A stretch of 64,000 bases of DNA from Armillaria gallica (GCA_037576215.1 JBANDB010000007.1:3813001-3877000); one strand, 5' to 3'; positions 25,656 through 40,700 are shown, counted from the stretch's first letter. Program-made: numbers and translations. The notes: a model not told the origin generated them from the sequence alone.

Positions 25656-26884
25656 GATTTTATGACAAGAACATACCTTGTGACACTAACTGCTTATAAT
25701 AAAGCATTGAGCAGGATTGAATCATATATCCAGTGACAAGTTCTCTCTGATAGCAACCAGCTCAGACATGTGAAGCTAAAAAAACATACAACATGTGACC
25801 TCTTTCTCTGAAGGAGTGTACATTGTGATTCTTCCCACTTGGTGATCTGCTACATAGACACTTTCCCAGTATGCTATCTGATCCTTAAGAAAGTGCCTGC
25901 AATGAGTTTTAGATATCGTTTATCAAGAGTTGTCACATTTGTGTAAACACAGTTGTGGTGGTACCACAGAGAGTCAAATTAGCCAATGTATATCCAAGAA
26001 GGTCATCTGAAGATTGAAAGGGAGTACAGATTCTGTGATGGATGTAGCAAACATAGCATAAAATCATGTACAGAACACTTCAACAAGTTTGATACAGAAA
26101 TATAGATATACTGGAATTGAAAATGAGTGGTTGGACCTTTAAGTATCAGACAACAAGCCTGTAACTGGTCATCTTCCATATATGGGAGCAAATAATCAGA
26201 AAATATGCACAGAAAGGCATTGGTGTTAATCTACAGAAAACTAGAAAACTAGATTGATTGACCATCTCCACTAATACAGCTCAGGTAAATAGAAGTAAAC
26301 TACTTCTACCAACCTCAATGTAAAGGCAAGGAGTCAGGCATACAGACTGGATAAACCTGTCACTAACCTTGATCAATGTTTCACTAGCATTCAATTTTCT
26401 CAGCCTCCTACATCGAGCTAGCATCATCAACCCCTGCTATACTACTGCTACAATATGTGAACACTGTTCCATACTGTTCAAAGACCCACAGAAGAAAATC
26501 TGATGTGTTCAAATTTTTTTCTAAGCAAGTAGTACCATGTATCATGTTCTTTCTGTTCTGCATTATACGAGGCTGGAGATAATCTTGTACAAATACTATC
26601 ATTCTGATAAGTATGTTGTGTTCTTGACATATTTGTAGCTGCCTCTGTAGAGGCAATACCCTTATCCCTCCATCCCTCCCATCCTCCTCATTGCTCAGTC
26701 ATTAATGTTCATGAACTTGATGATGATGCACCTGCCTGCATATTATTTGGAATCTTGGCAATTTTGGGAAATCAGCTGCAAGCACTCTATTTCAGCAAGC
26801 ACATCACTTGCCAGGTTTATATTGACATATTCAAAAGAAGTTCAAGATCTTTTTGACAAACCTATGTTCCACTAAAAAGGTTTG
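25656..26884. other. No gene or repeat recognised
   Basis: AT-rich sequence. Short minus-strand frames at 26003-26191 and 26408-26656 have no recognisable motifs. Confidence 0.4.
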
Positions 26885-27790
26885 TGGTGGGCACCTGTGA
26901 AACTAAGAGTGGCCTAGCATGAATGACACACTAAACCTACACTCAATCCCATCAGCACACACACACCAATCTCTAATAAGTGTGGAGGGGAGCAAGGAAT
27001 TTAATTCTACTTGTGCACTGATAGTATCTCAACAAATCTCAAGAGCTCTCTCTCAATGGCCCAACACAACACAAGGTAACCAGCAATATCTCAAGTTCTC
27101 TTTATTTCTCCTCAAAGCTTTTTACAAGTGAGCATGTCAAACCATGCAACTCTCAAGGCAAAGACTGTTTATAAATTATACAAACAGACACACAGATCTG
27201 TGAAAATGACACAGTCTACTCAGTGAGCTCACTAAGTACAAATTGCTGCTAGGTCCAACTGCACATGACTTTGCCTTCTTCTTAGCTTGCTAAACCTGAG
27301 TCCCAACTGGTCATGACAAAAGTCTGTTCAGTGAGCTCACTAGTATGAAGTGCCACTAGGTCCAATTGTGCACACCTTCACCTTATTCTAGTCTGCTAAA
27401 CCTGAAACCTGATTTGTCACAAATGAGGCCCTCAGCACTCTGAAACAAAACCCAATAAACTCTCAAACAAACAGGTCTTGCATACAGCAAGCTCACTAAG
27501 TAACAAGGTACCACCAGATTTCTTTCAGCAGGTGCACACCTACTACACCTTGTGCAGCTGTCATGGAGCAGCCTAATCTGGCTAATTCCCACACAAAACA
27601 TACAATTCTCTCTTACACTACACCAGAAAAGGAACAGAGCTCTCTCTCAGATGTAACCAAGTAAACTCTTGAGACCAGCACAGCTTTACTGACTCCAGAT
27701 CTCTTTCTTATCTCAAGTAAACCAAAGTTTATTATCCAAAATGTTTCTCTGATTCTATTTCTCTGTAAGCTTGCTACAATGCACAAGCCC
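26885..27790 (-). repeat. Dispersed repeat E, copy 3 (truncated)
   Basis: Runs from GGTGGGCACCTGTGAAACTA to AGCTTGCTACA and matches the reverse complement of the 3' part of copy 1 (about 7530-8335) with frequent transitions and small indels. The 5' part of E is absent. Confidence 0.65.
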
Positions 27791-28144
27791 AGAAGCCAAC
27801 TAATGACTCTCTTGCCAAAATACAGTCTCTTGGCACTTGTCTGTCATGATTTCCAAGGCTAGCGACTAGTAGGCTCACTATGCAAGACAGGAGACCCACA
27901 GATTCTGAGCTAAACCTTTTCAATGCAACCCAAGCCATTTACACTGTGCCTTAGCAGAGAAGAGGGCAAATAGTAACTTGAATTGTACACTGGCTAGCTG
28001 AACTACTTATATATTATAAGTAAAAGGTGATTATAAACAGTCCATGAGTAAAGTAAATAGTCTAGATCTTTTGATGTGTTTCTATGTTTTTCAATGTCAG
28101 TCCTCTGCAGCTGCAGTATTCCTTGGCAGGTGAGTCAGACTGTC
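27791..28144. other. Left flank of the nested element G
   Basis: No gene seen. Ends in CTGTC (28140-28144), the left copy of the target duplication of element G. Confidence 0.6.
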
Positions 28145-28605
28145 TGTTAGGGACATGCCAAATAGATGAAAGTGACTCACATAAGCAGAGGTCTGCAGAG
28201 TGTGTGGGCTTTGGCAAAGCTATTAGCAATGTCACTCTTGAGCTGAAGCCCTAAGATTGGATTGCAGAGCAGAGTCCATGGAGAGCGAAGGTTTGGATAG
28301 GAGTAAGGATAGTCTTGCAGAGCGGAGGCTGTGGACTTGAGAGTAATAGATTTAGACTTGGAGTCAGAGAGAGGTTTGGCTAAACCAAGTTGATATTCAA
28401 ACTGTGTATCTACAAGTAATTCTACAGTATATATATGAGTAGGTAAATCTGAGTTGGAGTCCAATGGACTCTGGCAGTGGTCTGTTTGCTACTGGATTCA
28501 GGCTCTAGAGTTAATATGTGAAATAGTAAAATAAAATGATAAATGAAATATCAAATGGGATAGAGTAATAGTAAGTGGTTGGAGGCCAGCAGCATACACA
28601 TAACA
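28145..28605 (-). repeat. 3' LTR of element G
   Basis: 461 bp; in element sense starts TGTTATGTGTATGC and ends CCTAACA. Alignable with 58028-58552, the size difference being due to indels near the 5' end of the LTR. Confidence 0.85.
28393..28436 (-). promoter_or_regulatory. TATA box and self-primer segment in the G LTR
   Basis: In element sense, TATATATAC (28428-28436) is followed about 32 nt later by AGTTTGAATAT (28393-28403). The latter is the exact reverse complement of the primer-binding sequence at 58015-58025. The spacing places it at the expected RNA 5' end, as in Tf1-type self-priming. Confidence 0.6.
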
Positions 28606-28622
28606 GTATCCCCCCCTTAGCA
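28606..28622 (-). promoter_or_regulatory. Polypurine tract of element G
   Basis: Minus strand reads GCTAAGGGGGGGATAC immediately before the 3' LTR. This fixes the orientation of G and would prime plus-strand DNA synthesis. Confidence 0.75.
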
Positions 28623-28770
28623 TTCTTGCCTTCAAGAGCACTGATCCTGATGACCAATCAGTATGTTCTTGCAGTGAAAATTTTATCATGGGAATTTTCG
28701 CAACTTAACCTGCTACTAGTACCATCTTTACCAACTTTGCTTTTTTTTTTTGACTCCCTCATCATTTTCA

Positions 28771-31700
28771 ATGTCAAACTCCATTGAATACCCCCTGTCC
28801 GCCACCCCTGAGCCTTACGAGTCTGCCCTGACACCAGAGGGTTTGACCTTGGAGGCCTATCAGATTTTGACTGAGAAGCATGCTGTGGAGGAGGAGAGAT
28901 ATGCGGAGGCCATTAGGGCTCATGAGGAGTGGAAATCTTCCAAGGTGAAAGAAGCACATTTGGCCAAGCTGAAGTTAGATAAGGAGCTGTGATTGGAGAA
29001 GTTGAAGACATTGAAGTTGGAAGAGGAGCAGAAAGCAGAGGAGAAGCAGAAGGAGGATGAATGGCTTTGTTTGAAGGAGCAGCAGGAGGATGAGGTGAAG
29101 AAAAAGGCTGAACTGAAAGCAAAGGCAGATAAGGCTGCCACAGACACTGTGGTGAAGAAGAAACTCCACAAGGAAAGGAAGGAAAAGAAGGCTGCCACCA
29201 AGGAGGATAAGGGAACAGATGCAGATACTGAGGCGAACACGCTGGGGACTTCGAAGGAGGAGGCTCTCAAAAAATTGAAGGATATTCATGATGGTAAGTG
29301 GAGAGCGATGGGATCTGTGGTTTCTAGTGTGGATGAAAACAAGAAATGGAAACAACCGACCAAGTCTGCAAGTGTGGTGGAGGAGAGTGGAGAAGAGGGA
29401 GAAGCTGGACCTAGCAAAAAGGCTAAGGTGGAATCTACAGGCCCCATGGAGAATGAGGAGGAGTTGCAAGGGAGCAGTAAGTGAATCTCCAGTGGCCTCT
29501 GCAGTGTACTGATTGGTTTGCAGAGTGTTGTATCCGGTGTCACCAGGATGGGGCAAGGTGTTATGCCCATCCTGGTTCTGCAAAGACCGTCTGGGGCCAT
29601 ATGTGCTCCTGTTGCAAGACCAAGAAGGCTGCGTGTTCTTTTAACAAGGGCACATCTGCTTCCATTGCCGTTGATGAGCCTAAGACTTCCATGGCAATGG
29701 CAACACCAACTCGGAATGAGATTGGGTAATTAACATAGTAGCATAGCAATTAAGGTGATCATGTCTGTGAGTGGTTTAGTGCACCTCCATGTGGTCAATT
29801 CCTCAATAATGCAAGATACACTGTGACTTTTCAGTCAGCAAAGTAGTACTCTTGGTCAAGAAGTACTAATAGATGTTGGCTGTAAGCCTGGATGGATCTC
29901 AATAAACAAGATGGGACAGAATCTGGTATGACTTGAATACTAAGAAACTGTGATGGAAACTGTGAAAATGGCCTAGAGATCATGAAAATGGATCTACAAA
30001 TTGTAGGGAAGCTCTAGAAATCATAGCAATGGTCAAGAAAACATGGGGAGGGACTGGAAAATGTTGTGATGCTCTAGTAATTGTATAGAAGGACTGGTAA
30101 TCATAGCAATGTGCTAGAAGATGTCAAAATAGCCTAGTAAACATGGCTTGGGGTGTACCTAATATTGTGAGTCAAAATGATAACAATAAATATATGGAGA
30201 CTGCAAGAAACTGGTAGAAATAATAGTAACTGAGGTGCTGAGTGGGGTGCTGTGGCAATAGATGCATGGCAACTCTGAACAATGATAAAGACAAGGGTGA
30301 TCCTATGGAGCTGAACTGGGCCTACATGGAGGCAATACTGAACTGGGTGATGAAAACGATGGCGATGTAGAAGGTGAAAGCAATGAAACAATCCTATGTG
30401 GTGAAAGTGAAGCAATGTTGCAGCATTAAAAGACAAAAGCAAGTTATTGATGCAAGATTTTGTGTATTGGTGCAACCAGCAACATTTAAAGAATAAAGCA
30501 AGTGGTGGAGAATAACTTGGAGTAACCGTAGCTGACTGGTAATGCCATAGCCTTGTTAACTGGGTAAGAACTAGCTCTAAAAATGCAGTTTCTATCTAGT
30601 TTTTATACTACAAGTACAATTTTATAAATAGAATATTCTTCGGAGCCTTAGTAAGGCTGTAAGTCCTTGGCTTTTGTAATAGCTGTAGTAAACATATGGT
30701 ATCTGTGGTTCTAAAGTAACAGCAAGTCCTCGACATTGCCATGTATGGATGCAAACTATGTGGTTTTATTGAGTGATGAGCAGATCATAAGGTGCTATGT
30801 AGCTGTGGATTATTGAGCTGCAGTTGCTGTGCTGAGGTGTATGCATGGGGCAACAATAATTCGAAGTCTTGGCACTGTGTTACGATTTATTCATTTCTTC
30901 TTATCTTATCTTATCTTCAGCACTTACTCCTTATCTTATCTATAGATCCACAACTCCATGGAGCCTTCATAAATCTTCACATCATCACATTCCACTGGTG
31001 GAGCATGTGTTGTCATATTCTCAGCTACCGTGTATTTGGCTTATTCACTTTCTAACATGGTACCCTTATCTTAGTACCCATTACAGACCCTCACCTTAGT
31101 ATAAAAGTAGTGTACTCAAAGCTGTATATTCCCTAGCTTTGAGCTAATGTTTATTCATACCAAAACACATTCCTTCTCGCTAAGCACTATTCAGTTAGCC
31201 TTGATTGGCAATCATCAAAGGACTGGTCAGTGACTGTACAAACACGATACAGCCGACTATTTACCCTTGATTGCAGTTTGGGTCTTACATTTAGCTCAAA
31301 GCTTTTTCTAACCCTCTTGCCTAGACACACCCATGAAAGATGACGCTTGTATCATAGCCATTTCACTAGGAATACCAAGCGCCACTTTTCTCTCCGTTGC
31401 TCTCCTTCTCACAATCAGGTTTCAATACAGACCGCTGCAAATAGAGGCAACCCCTGCTCCCCCTACAGTCGCTACACCTCCTGCTCCCCCAACAGTCTCT
31501 ACAACCCCCACCAACAATCCTGATGGCATCCCACTCGAGCAGCTCCCACCCCAAATCTTCGCACCCATACCACGGTGCCCGATCCCAATCAACGAGCTCA
31601 CTAGGACAAGATTCAACGAAGAAGAGGAGAACATTCCTGAGTCGTCTTCTCCCATTATCCCAGAGAGAAGGACTTCTCCCCCTTCCAGAGACCGCACACC

Positions 31701-34700
31701 CGTCATCACCATCACCTCCACGCCTCCCTCTCCCGAGTATGTCCCGTACATCCCTCAAACTCCCTCACCCAGCACATATGCCCGATTCACCACCCATGTC
31801 GGGGGATTCAATGTGGGCCACGACATTAGACCCAATGCCCCAATCACCAATTATGACCCTTGGGCTGACAGGTACCCTACTCCACCACCCGCAGCCGGTA
31901 TCACTTCTGAGGAGTTCTGGGATAACATCGACATCCCCTACAGCACCTACTTCCCCTCCAATCGCGGCTTGCCCGACCACCATACCCCTCCCCCAAGAGG
32001 GTACGGAACCCTTACAACGTGGGACTACCCTGTACAGACCCGTGAGCAGGCACTTGAGCCTGTACACGTCGAGGAACCTGTCGCTGGCCCCTCAACCTAC
32101 CTATCCCCGCCAAGACGCTCCTCCGGTTGGTGAAACGTCAGGTCCCCACACCGTCCTCCCCAAGCAACCGCATGGGAGCGACTCACCCAGCAACTCCAGG
32201 AGCAGCCAACACTAGATGGACCAAGGTCAGAAGATGGGCTGGTCGAGTCCAGCAGTGCCACCATCGCGTTCCAGCCACCGAGACCCGTGACCCCCTTCCT
32301 GACAATCGACGGAATTCCCCAGTTGTCTGCCAAGTCATCGCACAAGCACTTGCCCAACCCCAGTCATGATGACACTAACTGATGCCATCAATTTTTATAA
32401 TGAAACAGACGATGACCCTTCTATTCCCATTCCCGCCTTACTAAGGCAAGCAAATTTTCAGGATATTTTTAATTATTTTGCTTTTGAATTACCCTTTTCC
32501 GTGATTTGGGGAGGAACCCAAGCTGGAAATGATTATTTTATGAAGAAACAGAGAGGTCTCCCATCAGATGAGATCTTACAGTACGAGGTGGAGCAAAATG
32601 CTCGCCTCCTATGGAACGAAATACACCCAGATGCCATAATTGAGGAATTTCCCCCTTACAAAGAAGCCGCACAGGTAATCGAGATACAGGAACCAATGCC
32701 AGATGAACCACTGGTACTGCCCCGTTGGGCACTGCTGCCAGCCTTCTCCTACATCAGGGGGCAGGCACCACCAGGAACGCAACAAGGGTACCTACCGTTC
32801 TATCCGGTACCATTTGCCGGTGGTGGTCATAGGGCAGGTGGCGGTGGCGGGCAACCTGCACAACCTCCCACTGCACCTCAAAGGGTAATGCTCCCATGAT
32901 TCCTGGCACCACCACCAATGCCAGATCCACTGATACCCTGGGACCTAGTCGATGGAGCCTTCACCCCCTACGACGACTTCAAACCGAAAATCTTGAAGGA
33001 AGTTGATGATTTCAAAGGGGATTCTAACGACATTGCCCGCTTCTTCCTAAAGTGCGAGCTGCACTTCGAAGTGTTCAACCGACACTTCCAACACCACCCT
33101 CATAAAGTCATCTTTTGCATCTCCTGACTCGCAGATGACACCGAGAAATGGTGGCAATTGAGCATGCAGATCATAGGAAGGACAGCGGATGGTGAGCAGC
33201 AGTACCTGACTTACGAAGACTTTAAGTCAGAGATCAACAAGCAGTTCTGGAAGGATGCCAACGTGCAGCTGAAGTACACGGAGTGGGAGAAGCTTAGGCA
33301 ATTGGAGCACAAGGACAGCAACAAATTCTTCCAGCTATTCGAAGAACTAGCCTTCCATGCCGGAGTACACAATAACTGTTACGATTTATTCACTTTTTTC
33401 CATTATCTTATCTTATCACCACCCAGCATCTCGGCATCTCGGCACAAATCCCCAACGCAAAGAAGATGAACCCTAGAACTTCTCTCAAGGCACAGACATT
33501 TTTAGACACCAACTATTGTATATAAGTAGCACAGCTCTCAGCCATGTACCCCAGCTTCGAGCTAAGTTTATACACTCTGGACTTTTCTCTATTTGCTTGC
33601 CAAGAGTCTACGCGTTGAGACCGCTTCGCTGTAATAGGCACCACAGTTCCATCGGCCTGTCCAAAGTGAGAGACAGAATCTGTTGGATGCCTCGCCTGTT
33701 ATACCCGAGTCCGGCCATAACAGTTAGCTCGAAGCTTTCTTTTCTTTGTCTCCTTCCATACACTGCAGAGACCCTCATGAACCCTCGACCCAGATGCACA
33801 CCGAACAAGCGAACACCCACACCAAAGAAGACACCAGCCAAACCACCCAAAGCTCGCAAAGAGCAAAACCACCCAAAGCGACAGAACCGTCCTCCCCACG
33901 ACGACGACTACAACAACTTCTCCTATGACTACTGCAGCTATGGTGACTATGACTGCAACGTCGACTGAAGGAAACAGGAGAACCCAACTCATTCTTTTGT
34001 TCCTGAATGTCGTCGCATTCTTCCTCACAAAATTCCTCCTCTATCAACTCTCCTTACTCTGGGGAGACATTGAACGGCGATACCAAGATCGATGACCCTG
34101 GATCTCACCCAGGCCCAAACAATTGCCCTTAGCTCTGCCATCATCGGAGCAACCTTCCTGTGTCTTCTCATTGCCACCCTTGTCCTCGCATACGACGAGC
34201 AAATCCAAAACTTCCTCCATCGTCAAGGAGTACTGGTAGTGCCAGTACTGACCCATTATGTCGAATTACCCTGACTTGACCCAGTCGTCATCAGACCAGG
34301 GCTTCGAGCTGAATGCACAGTGGCCCGAAACAGAAGGAGAGAAATGGCCACTGTCTACTTCGAATCCAACCAGGAGTTCTTCGAGAATAGGGAGACTGCC
34401 GCGGCTGCTGGGGACCCAGCTCCTGCGCCGGAGGAGACTCATGTCATACAGGCTCAGGAGTCTATCCCCAACCCTCCCCCCTATTCCGCTTCCCCCTCTA
34501 GAGGAAGGACAATACGAGGAATCCGAAGAGCACGTCCTGGACTACCCAGCCGCACCATCCAAGTCTAGGAACCCCAGGGAAACGCCCGTTGGCCCATTGA
34601 GGTCGACAGCGACTCCGACAATAGCATCCCTCATCATCATGGATGAGCGGGGAATTCCACATGCCCCTGATGCTCCCTGATCGGTCTCTCCTGAACCCGC

Positions 34701-37700
34701 TGTCGCCGGACCACCACCGCCTTGGAACAACGACGACCCCCTCAATCCTCATGGGAGAGACTACGAGTGGCCTGCTCTTTCGCCTGCTGACATCCAGCTA
34801 CTGGGACCCGCAAGGAGCGAGGCCTGGGAGCTACACTGGCAGGACCTTGAGCACAGGGCAGGGTTCAGAGCGCCCATTCGAGAGAACATGGACACCTACC
34901 TTGCCATTAATAGAGGGGATCCACTTCCTCGATATGGGAGGTCCTGAGTCATTGACGCCAGAATATACGCCAATCAAAACTATACAGCATACCCCCTGTC
35001 GGCCGGCGGCCACGTACGCTATGTCCGACCCCGAACCGAACAGGAACAGGCCACCTTGGAGCGTGCCCTCCTTCCCCTGGCATGACTACAGGGGGACCAT
35101 CCTGACCTGGATGGATCCCCGAATCCCCTCGACCGGCGGGTTCTATGACTATCCCCCTTCCTTTCCTTATAATCAGATAACCAACCTCGCCGTGCCCTGA
35201 CCACTCCCAGACTCCCCCCACACCAGATCAAGAAAGACTGGAGGAGGAGGGGAGAGTATCATGGCAAAGGAACCAGCAGACTCTTCATGAGGGGAGACAA
35301 CAATGAACCCATCGACATAGAAGAAGAAGAGACCAACGCTCAACAAATCGTGTGCCTAGAAGCCCAGGTGGCTCAGATGCGCGAAAACAATAATCAATTA
35401 CAGGAAAATCTCTCCACGGCAAGGAAAGGACTGGAGAGAGGATGAGCACCTCCCCCAGGGCCGAATTCCCAACGTTTCTCCATCCCTCGACCTCCAGACT
35501 TCAGGGGTCCACCCACCCCCCCATAGACCGGTTGGGGCATAGAACGCCGACCACCCCCCCAAAATGGCCGCAGTAAAACCCATACTCATGAAACTCCCAG
35601 AGCTGTTCGAGGGGAAGCATGACGATATTGAGTGCTTCCTGGGAGATTGCATGCAGTATTTTGAAACGTTTTGATGATACTACCAAGGAATGCTGTCGCT
35701 GATGGTGGGATTCACCATGTCCCTCCTAACAGGGGAAGCGCAAGATTGGTGGGTCCATCTGCGCAACAACTATTGGTATGTTCCCCCACTATTAGAGGTG
35801 GATGCCATGGAGGAAGAAGAACGCGACCACGAAGCAGGACCCCGTTACCGATATTCTGACTGGGGAACCTTCACCTCAATGTTTCAGGCCCAATTCCACG
35901 ATCCCGTGATCAAACTGATCCATGAGAAAAGGATGATGGAAATAAAGATGGGTGGCGAGCCCACCATCATCTTCTTTCGAAAACTCAAACGAGAAGCCAA
36001 GCTTGCCAATCGCCTTGTCGATCAGTCCGAACATGGCATGCTCATACAAGCGGTATGGAGGGGAATTCCCCCCAGCTATGGAACAGCCATCACCAATATC
36101 GGCTTCGGGATTCCCTGAAATTACCACGAGTGGAAGCAACGAATCTACCAGATGTACGAAGAGAGGCAGAAGCAGAAGGTCTTTGAACAGACCCAAGGAG
36201 TCGAACGATACCTGGAGAAGCGACCAGGCAACGCATCTAAACCCCATGCTCCGACCCCCGCCGCTAAACTGACCCCCACCATGAGTACACACCCAACCAC
36301 CTCGAGCAAAAAGCCTCGCAATGGGGGAGAGAAGTGGGTGTCGATCACACAAAAACGCACCCAGGACAGGGGATCCCGATGGAGATTGATGCGAAAAAAG
36401 CGAAGCAGCAGGCAGAAGGGCACTGCTTCAGATGCGACGAGAAGGGGCATCTGAGTAGGGATTGCCTGCGTAAGGGGGAGAAACGAGAGATGTGTGCCCT
36501 TGAGGTCGCACCGGAGCCACTCCCCGAGACGACCGAGATTAAGGAGGTAAAAGAATAGGTCGTCTGGGTTCTGATTTGCCCATGACAACCAGAAGATGTC
36601 CTGGTGTGCGCCCCTTTCCTCTTCCTATCTGTACTACCATTATGTCCACAGACATTCTACCTACTGAGCATTCGGATATACCCTGTCTTCCAAGTGGGGA
36701 GGCAGCTTTTACTTACACGACTTTTACAAACAATATACAGCCTACGAGCCAATCTTTACCGACTTCCCTCTCCGCGCCGCGCCCTGACACAGAATCAGTC
36801 AAACAATATACCCTTTCTTGTAACCATACTAACAACCCAACACCAGGGACTCGGGGCGCTGACCCCAGGACTGCACAACCGGCTAAACGTTCGCCCAGTA
36901 GCTCATCGTGAGTGAACGGATTGGATGAAAAATTGTTCACCACGATGATACCCATCATAACGACAGGAGTCCAGCAACATTCCAATGCTCGGAACGTCTC
37001 CCGATCAGATGGGGCAGGGGAAGGGGCACTCCCGACCTCTGACGAAGCAACCTGAACCCTGAACGAAGTGAACCCCTGGGATGGAAACCAGGGCAGAGAA
37101 GGCAACGCACCGCTGCCTCCTTCCTCAGGGGTAGGCTGTGCAGGGCGTATGCCCAGAATTTTTACAGAACGAGAGAGGCTGACGGGCTCTGAGCACCTGA
37201 ACGAGCCAGGGGTAGCGGCTAAGACCGACTCGAGGAAAGTCAGGACCGGTGCTCAAGTTTCTTGCACCACCTCTGGGGAGCGTGACTCCCATCTCTCCCA
37301 TGAAGGAGCCTCAAGACGCGACTCCCTGGGATATGACCCGAGGGAATACCATGCAGCTGATGAACAGGGGGAGCCCACTAGTGCCCAGGCAGTAAAGAGG
37401 GGGCACTCGATAGTCTTGGAAGAAGTTCCAGACGAAGAAGATGACACTTCCTATCGGCAATGGAAGGCGAAAGGAAGTCCAATTGGCCTCCCTACCGTCT
37501 CTTTGCCCATCCCACCAGCAGAGAAGAAAACCACGAAGCTGGCGACCCAAGGAACAGTCCCCTCTGGGTGGATGAAACCACTCAGGGTAGACTGGACCCT
37601 GCGATATGTCCGGGAGGCCCTCACAAACACTGGGGCCTGATCTAGGCTCTGCTCGTGGGTTCATTGCGAACGGATTTGTGAACTCACCGACGAACTTTTA

Positions 37701-40700
37701 AATGGGCTCCGAACAGATGATTGGGAGCTAGCCCGGGAACACCTCTACGAACTATGAGAGCCGATCTGCTATATTCATGGGGGAACCAGTGACTTAATGA
37801 TTCCCATAACACTAGAACCTTGTACTGGGTGAAAGATACTCTCTACAAAGGCACTTGTCAACAGCGGTTGTACTGGAAGTGCCATCAATCGTGCCTACAT
37901 CCAAGAGCACGGTCTGGATACCTGAAAGGTGCGAGTACCGATCCCCGTATACAATGCGGACGGATCTCGAAATGCAGATGGGGATGTGACTGAGTTTGTG
38001 GAGTTGTGTCTCACGATTGGGGAACATCACAAACGGATTGACCTCGCTGTAACAAACCTGGGAAAAAGGGACGTCTATTTGGGCCACAATTGGCTTAAGT
38101 GCCATAACCCAATCGTGAACTGGAAAACTGGCAGTGTTCTCTTTGGACGATGTTGGTGTGCTGGGGGACATATCAAACTCCCAGATGCTGACCCGGACGA
38201 CCACTGGGATGAAGAGCTCGAGGAAGGGGATACCATCCTGGTGGTATGCATGGAGGAAGAGATCACCATCTGTGCCATGCACCACACCAACGACTTAGCG
38301 GCCAAGGCCCACACCGAAGTTCCCAAGAAAACTTTTGAGGAACTAGTACCCGAGTACTATCGCTCTTTCCGAGACTTATTCAGTAAGGAGAGTTTCAATG
38401 AGCTACCTGAACGAAAGCCATGGGATCATGCCATTGAATTGATTCCCAATATGAAATCAACCCTAGACTGCAAAATTTACCCCCTAAACCGGGACGAGCA
38501 AGGGCAACTCGACAAGTTCCTCAATGAGAACTTTGAATCAGGATGGATCCGTCTGTCTAAATCCCCTTTTGCTTCTCCATTCTTTTTCATCAAAAAGAAG
38601 GACGGTACCTTGCGACCTGTACAGGACTATCGAAAGCTTAACGAGATGACCATTAAAAATTGATACCCCCTTCCACTCATCTCCAAGCTCGTCGATAAAT
38701 TGCAGGGTGCCAAATACTTCACGAAGCTCGATGTCCGCTGGGGATATAATAATGTTCGTATTAGGGAAGGGGACGAAGAGAAGGCCACCTTCCGCACAAA
38801 CCGTGGACTTTTTGAGCCCATGGTAATGTTCTTTGGGCTCACCAACTCACCCACCACCTTTCAATGGATGATGAATGACATCTTCAAAGATCTGATTGCG
38901 GAAGGAAAGGTCACTATCTATCTAGATGACATCCTAGTCTTTTCCCGAGATCTTGGGGAGCACCAACGAATTGTGGAGCGCATACTGCAGCGACTCCGCA
39001 AAAACAAGCTTTTCCTCAAGGCAGAAAAGTGTGAATTCAAGGTGCTCGAGACAGAATACCTTGGCATTATCATCAGCCAAGACTCCATTCGCATGGACCC
39101 AGTCAAAATCGCAGGTATCGCAGAATGGCCAACTCCTCATTGTAAGAAGGAGTTACAATCCTTCCTCGGATTCACAAACTTTTATCGAAAATTCATTAGA
39201 ATGTATTCCAAGGTCGTCAAGCCACTCACCCAACTTATGGGTAACACGGAATGGAGGTGGGGAGGTGAACAGGAGAAGGCCTTCCAAGAATTGAAATGAT
39301 GAATGGCTGAAGACGTGGTCCTCGCCATTCCTAATGACAACGACCCCTCCCGGGTAGAGGCTGACTCGAGCAAAGGAGCCATCGGGGCGGTACTCAGCCA
39401 GTGACACGACAGTGTCTGGTGTCTGGTGGCGTTCATGTCCAAAGCACTCAGCACCACCAAGCGCAACTATGAGATCTACGACAAGGAGTTGCTTGCAATA
39501 ATGCTGGCTCTTTTGGAATGGCGCCATTACCTCATGGGCACCAAGCACGACATAGAAATTTGGACGGATCACCAGAACCTTCAGTACTTCAGGCTCCCAC
39601 AGAGGTTAAACCGCTGGCAAGCCTGCTGGGTTACCGAACTTGCCGAATACCACTTCCAACTCTTTCATAAACCCAGGGCCCAGAATGTGAAAGCTGACCT
39701 ACTCTCTCGAAGAAGCAATCACGACCAGGGCATCAGGGATAACAATGACATTGTCATCCTCCAACCTGCACACTTCTGAGCCCTGATCATGCCGACTGCA
39801 TCAGAAGTATACTCACACGTCAAAGACGCAACCCGGCAAGAAGAGCTCTGGGATGATGGAATTGCCACCTCCCTGACTCATGAATGAGGGATATCCTGGA
39901 GGGAGGGAGTTCTCTACTATGATGGCTGAATATACGTTCCTCGCAAAAAGTCCTTACAGGGAGAAATCATTTCTATTTATCATGATCACATCACCGCCAG
40001 TCACCCAGGCATCGACAAGACAAAGGAACTGGTACTCTGCGACTACTGGTGGCTGAAGTTGAAGAAGGATGTCGAAGCCTACGTTAAAGGCTGTGAGACA
40101 TGTTAACATATGAAGGCGAGCATGGCTGCGAAGGCGGTGCTGCTCTATCCAAATGCAATCCCCACAGGGCCATGGACTCATATCTCAGTCGATATGGTAA
40201 CCGGACTCCCTGACTCAAATGGGCATGATGCAATTCTGGTAATCATTGATAGATTCTCAAAGGCCATTATCCCGGTTGCATGTAACACGGAGTTATTGGC
40301 GGAAGGATGGGCCAGGATTCTATGGGACCACATCTACGCATGCCATGGAATGCCACAAGTCGTCATCTCAGATCGAGGACCCCAGTTTGTCTCCAGATTC
40401 ATGGCGGAGTTATATCAAATCCTTAATATCATGCCCAACGCCTCGATGGCCTTCCATCCGCAGATGGATGGGCAAACCGAATGCGTAAATCAAGAGATCG
40501 AGAAATACCTGCGTATCTTCGTCAACCATCGACAAACGGATTGGAGCAAGTGGCTTCCACTCGCTGAATTCGCCCACAACAATCAGGTCCATAGCACCAC
40601 GGGCAAGAGCCCCTTCATGGTGCTTTTTGGAAGGAACCCTTGTATACTTCCTGACACCTCACAACCGTCCCCATCACCCAATCCAGCAGCAGAAGACTTT

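Noticed and set aside
31523..32215. Ser/Pro-rich overlapping ORF in element B
   Set aside because: It is the shifted frame of ORF1; the ORF1 frame has the membrane segment and continues past its stop into the gag overlap.
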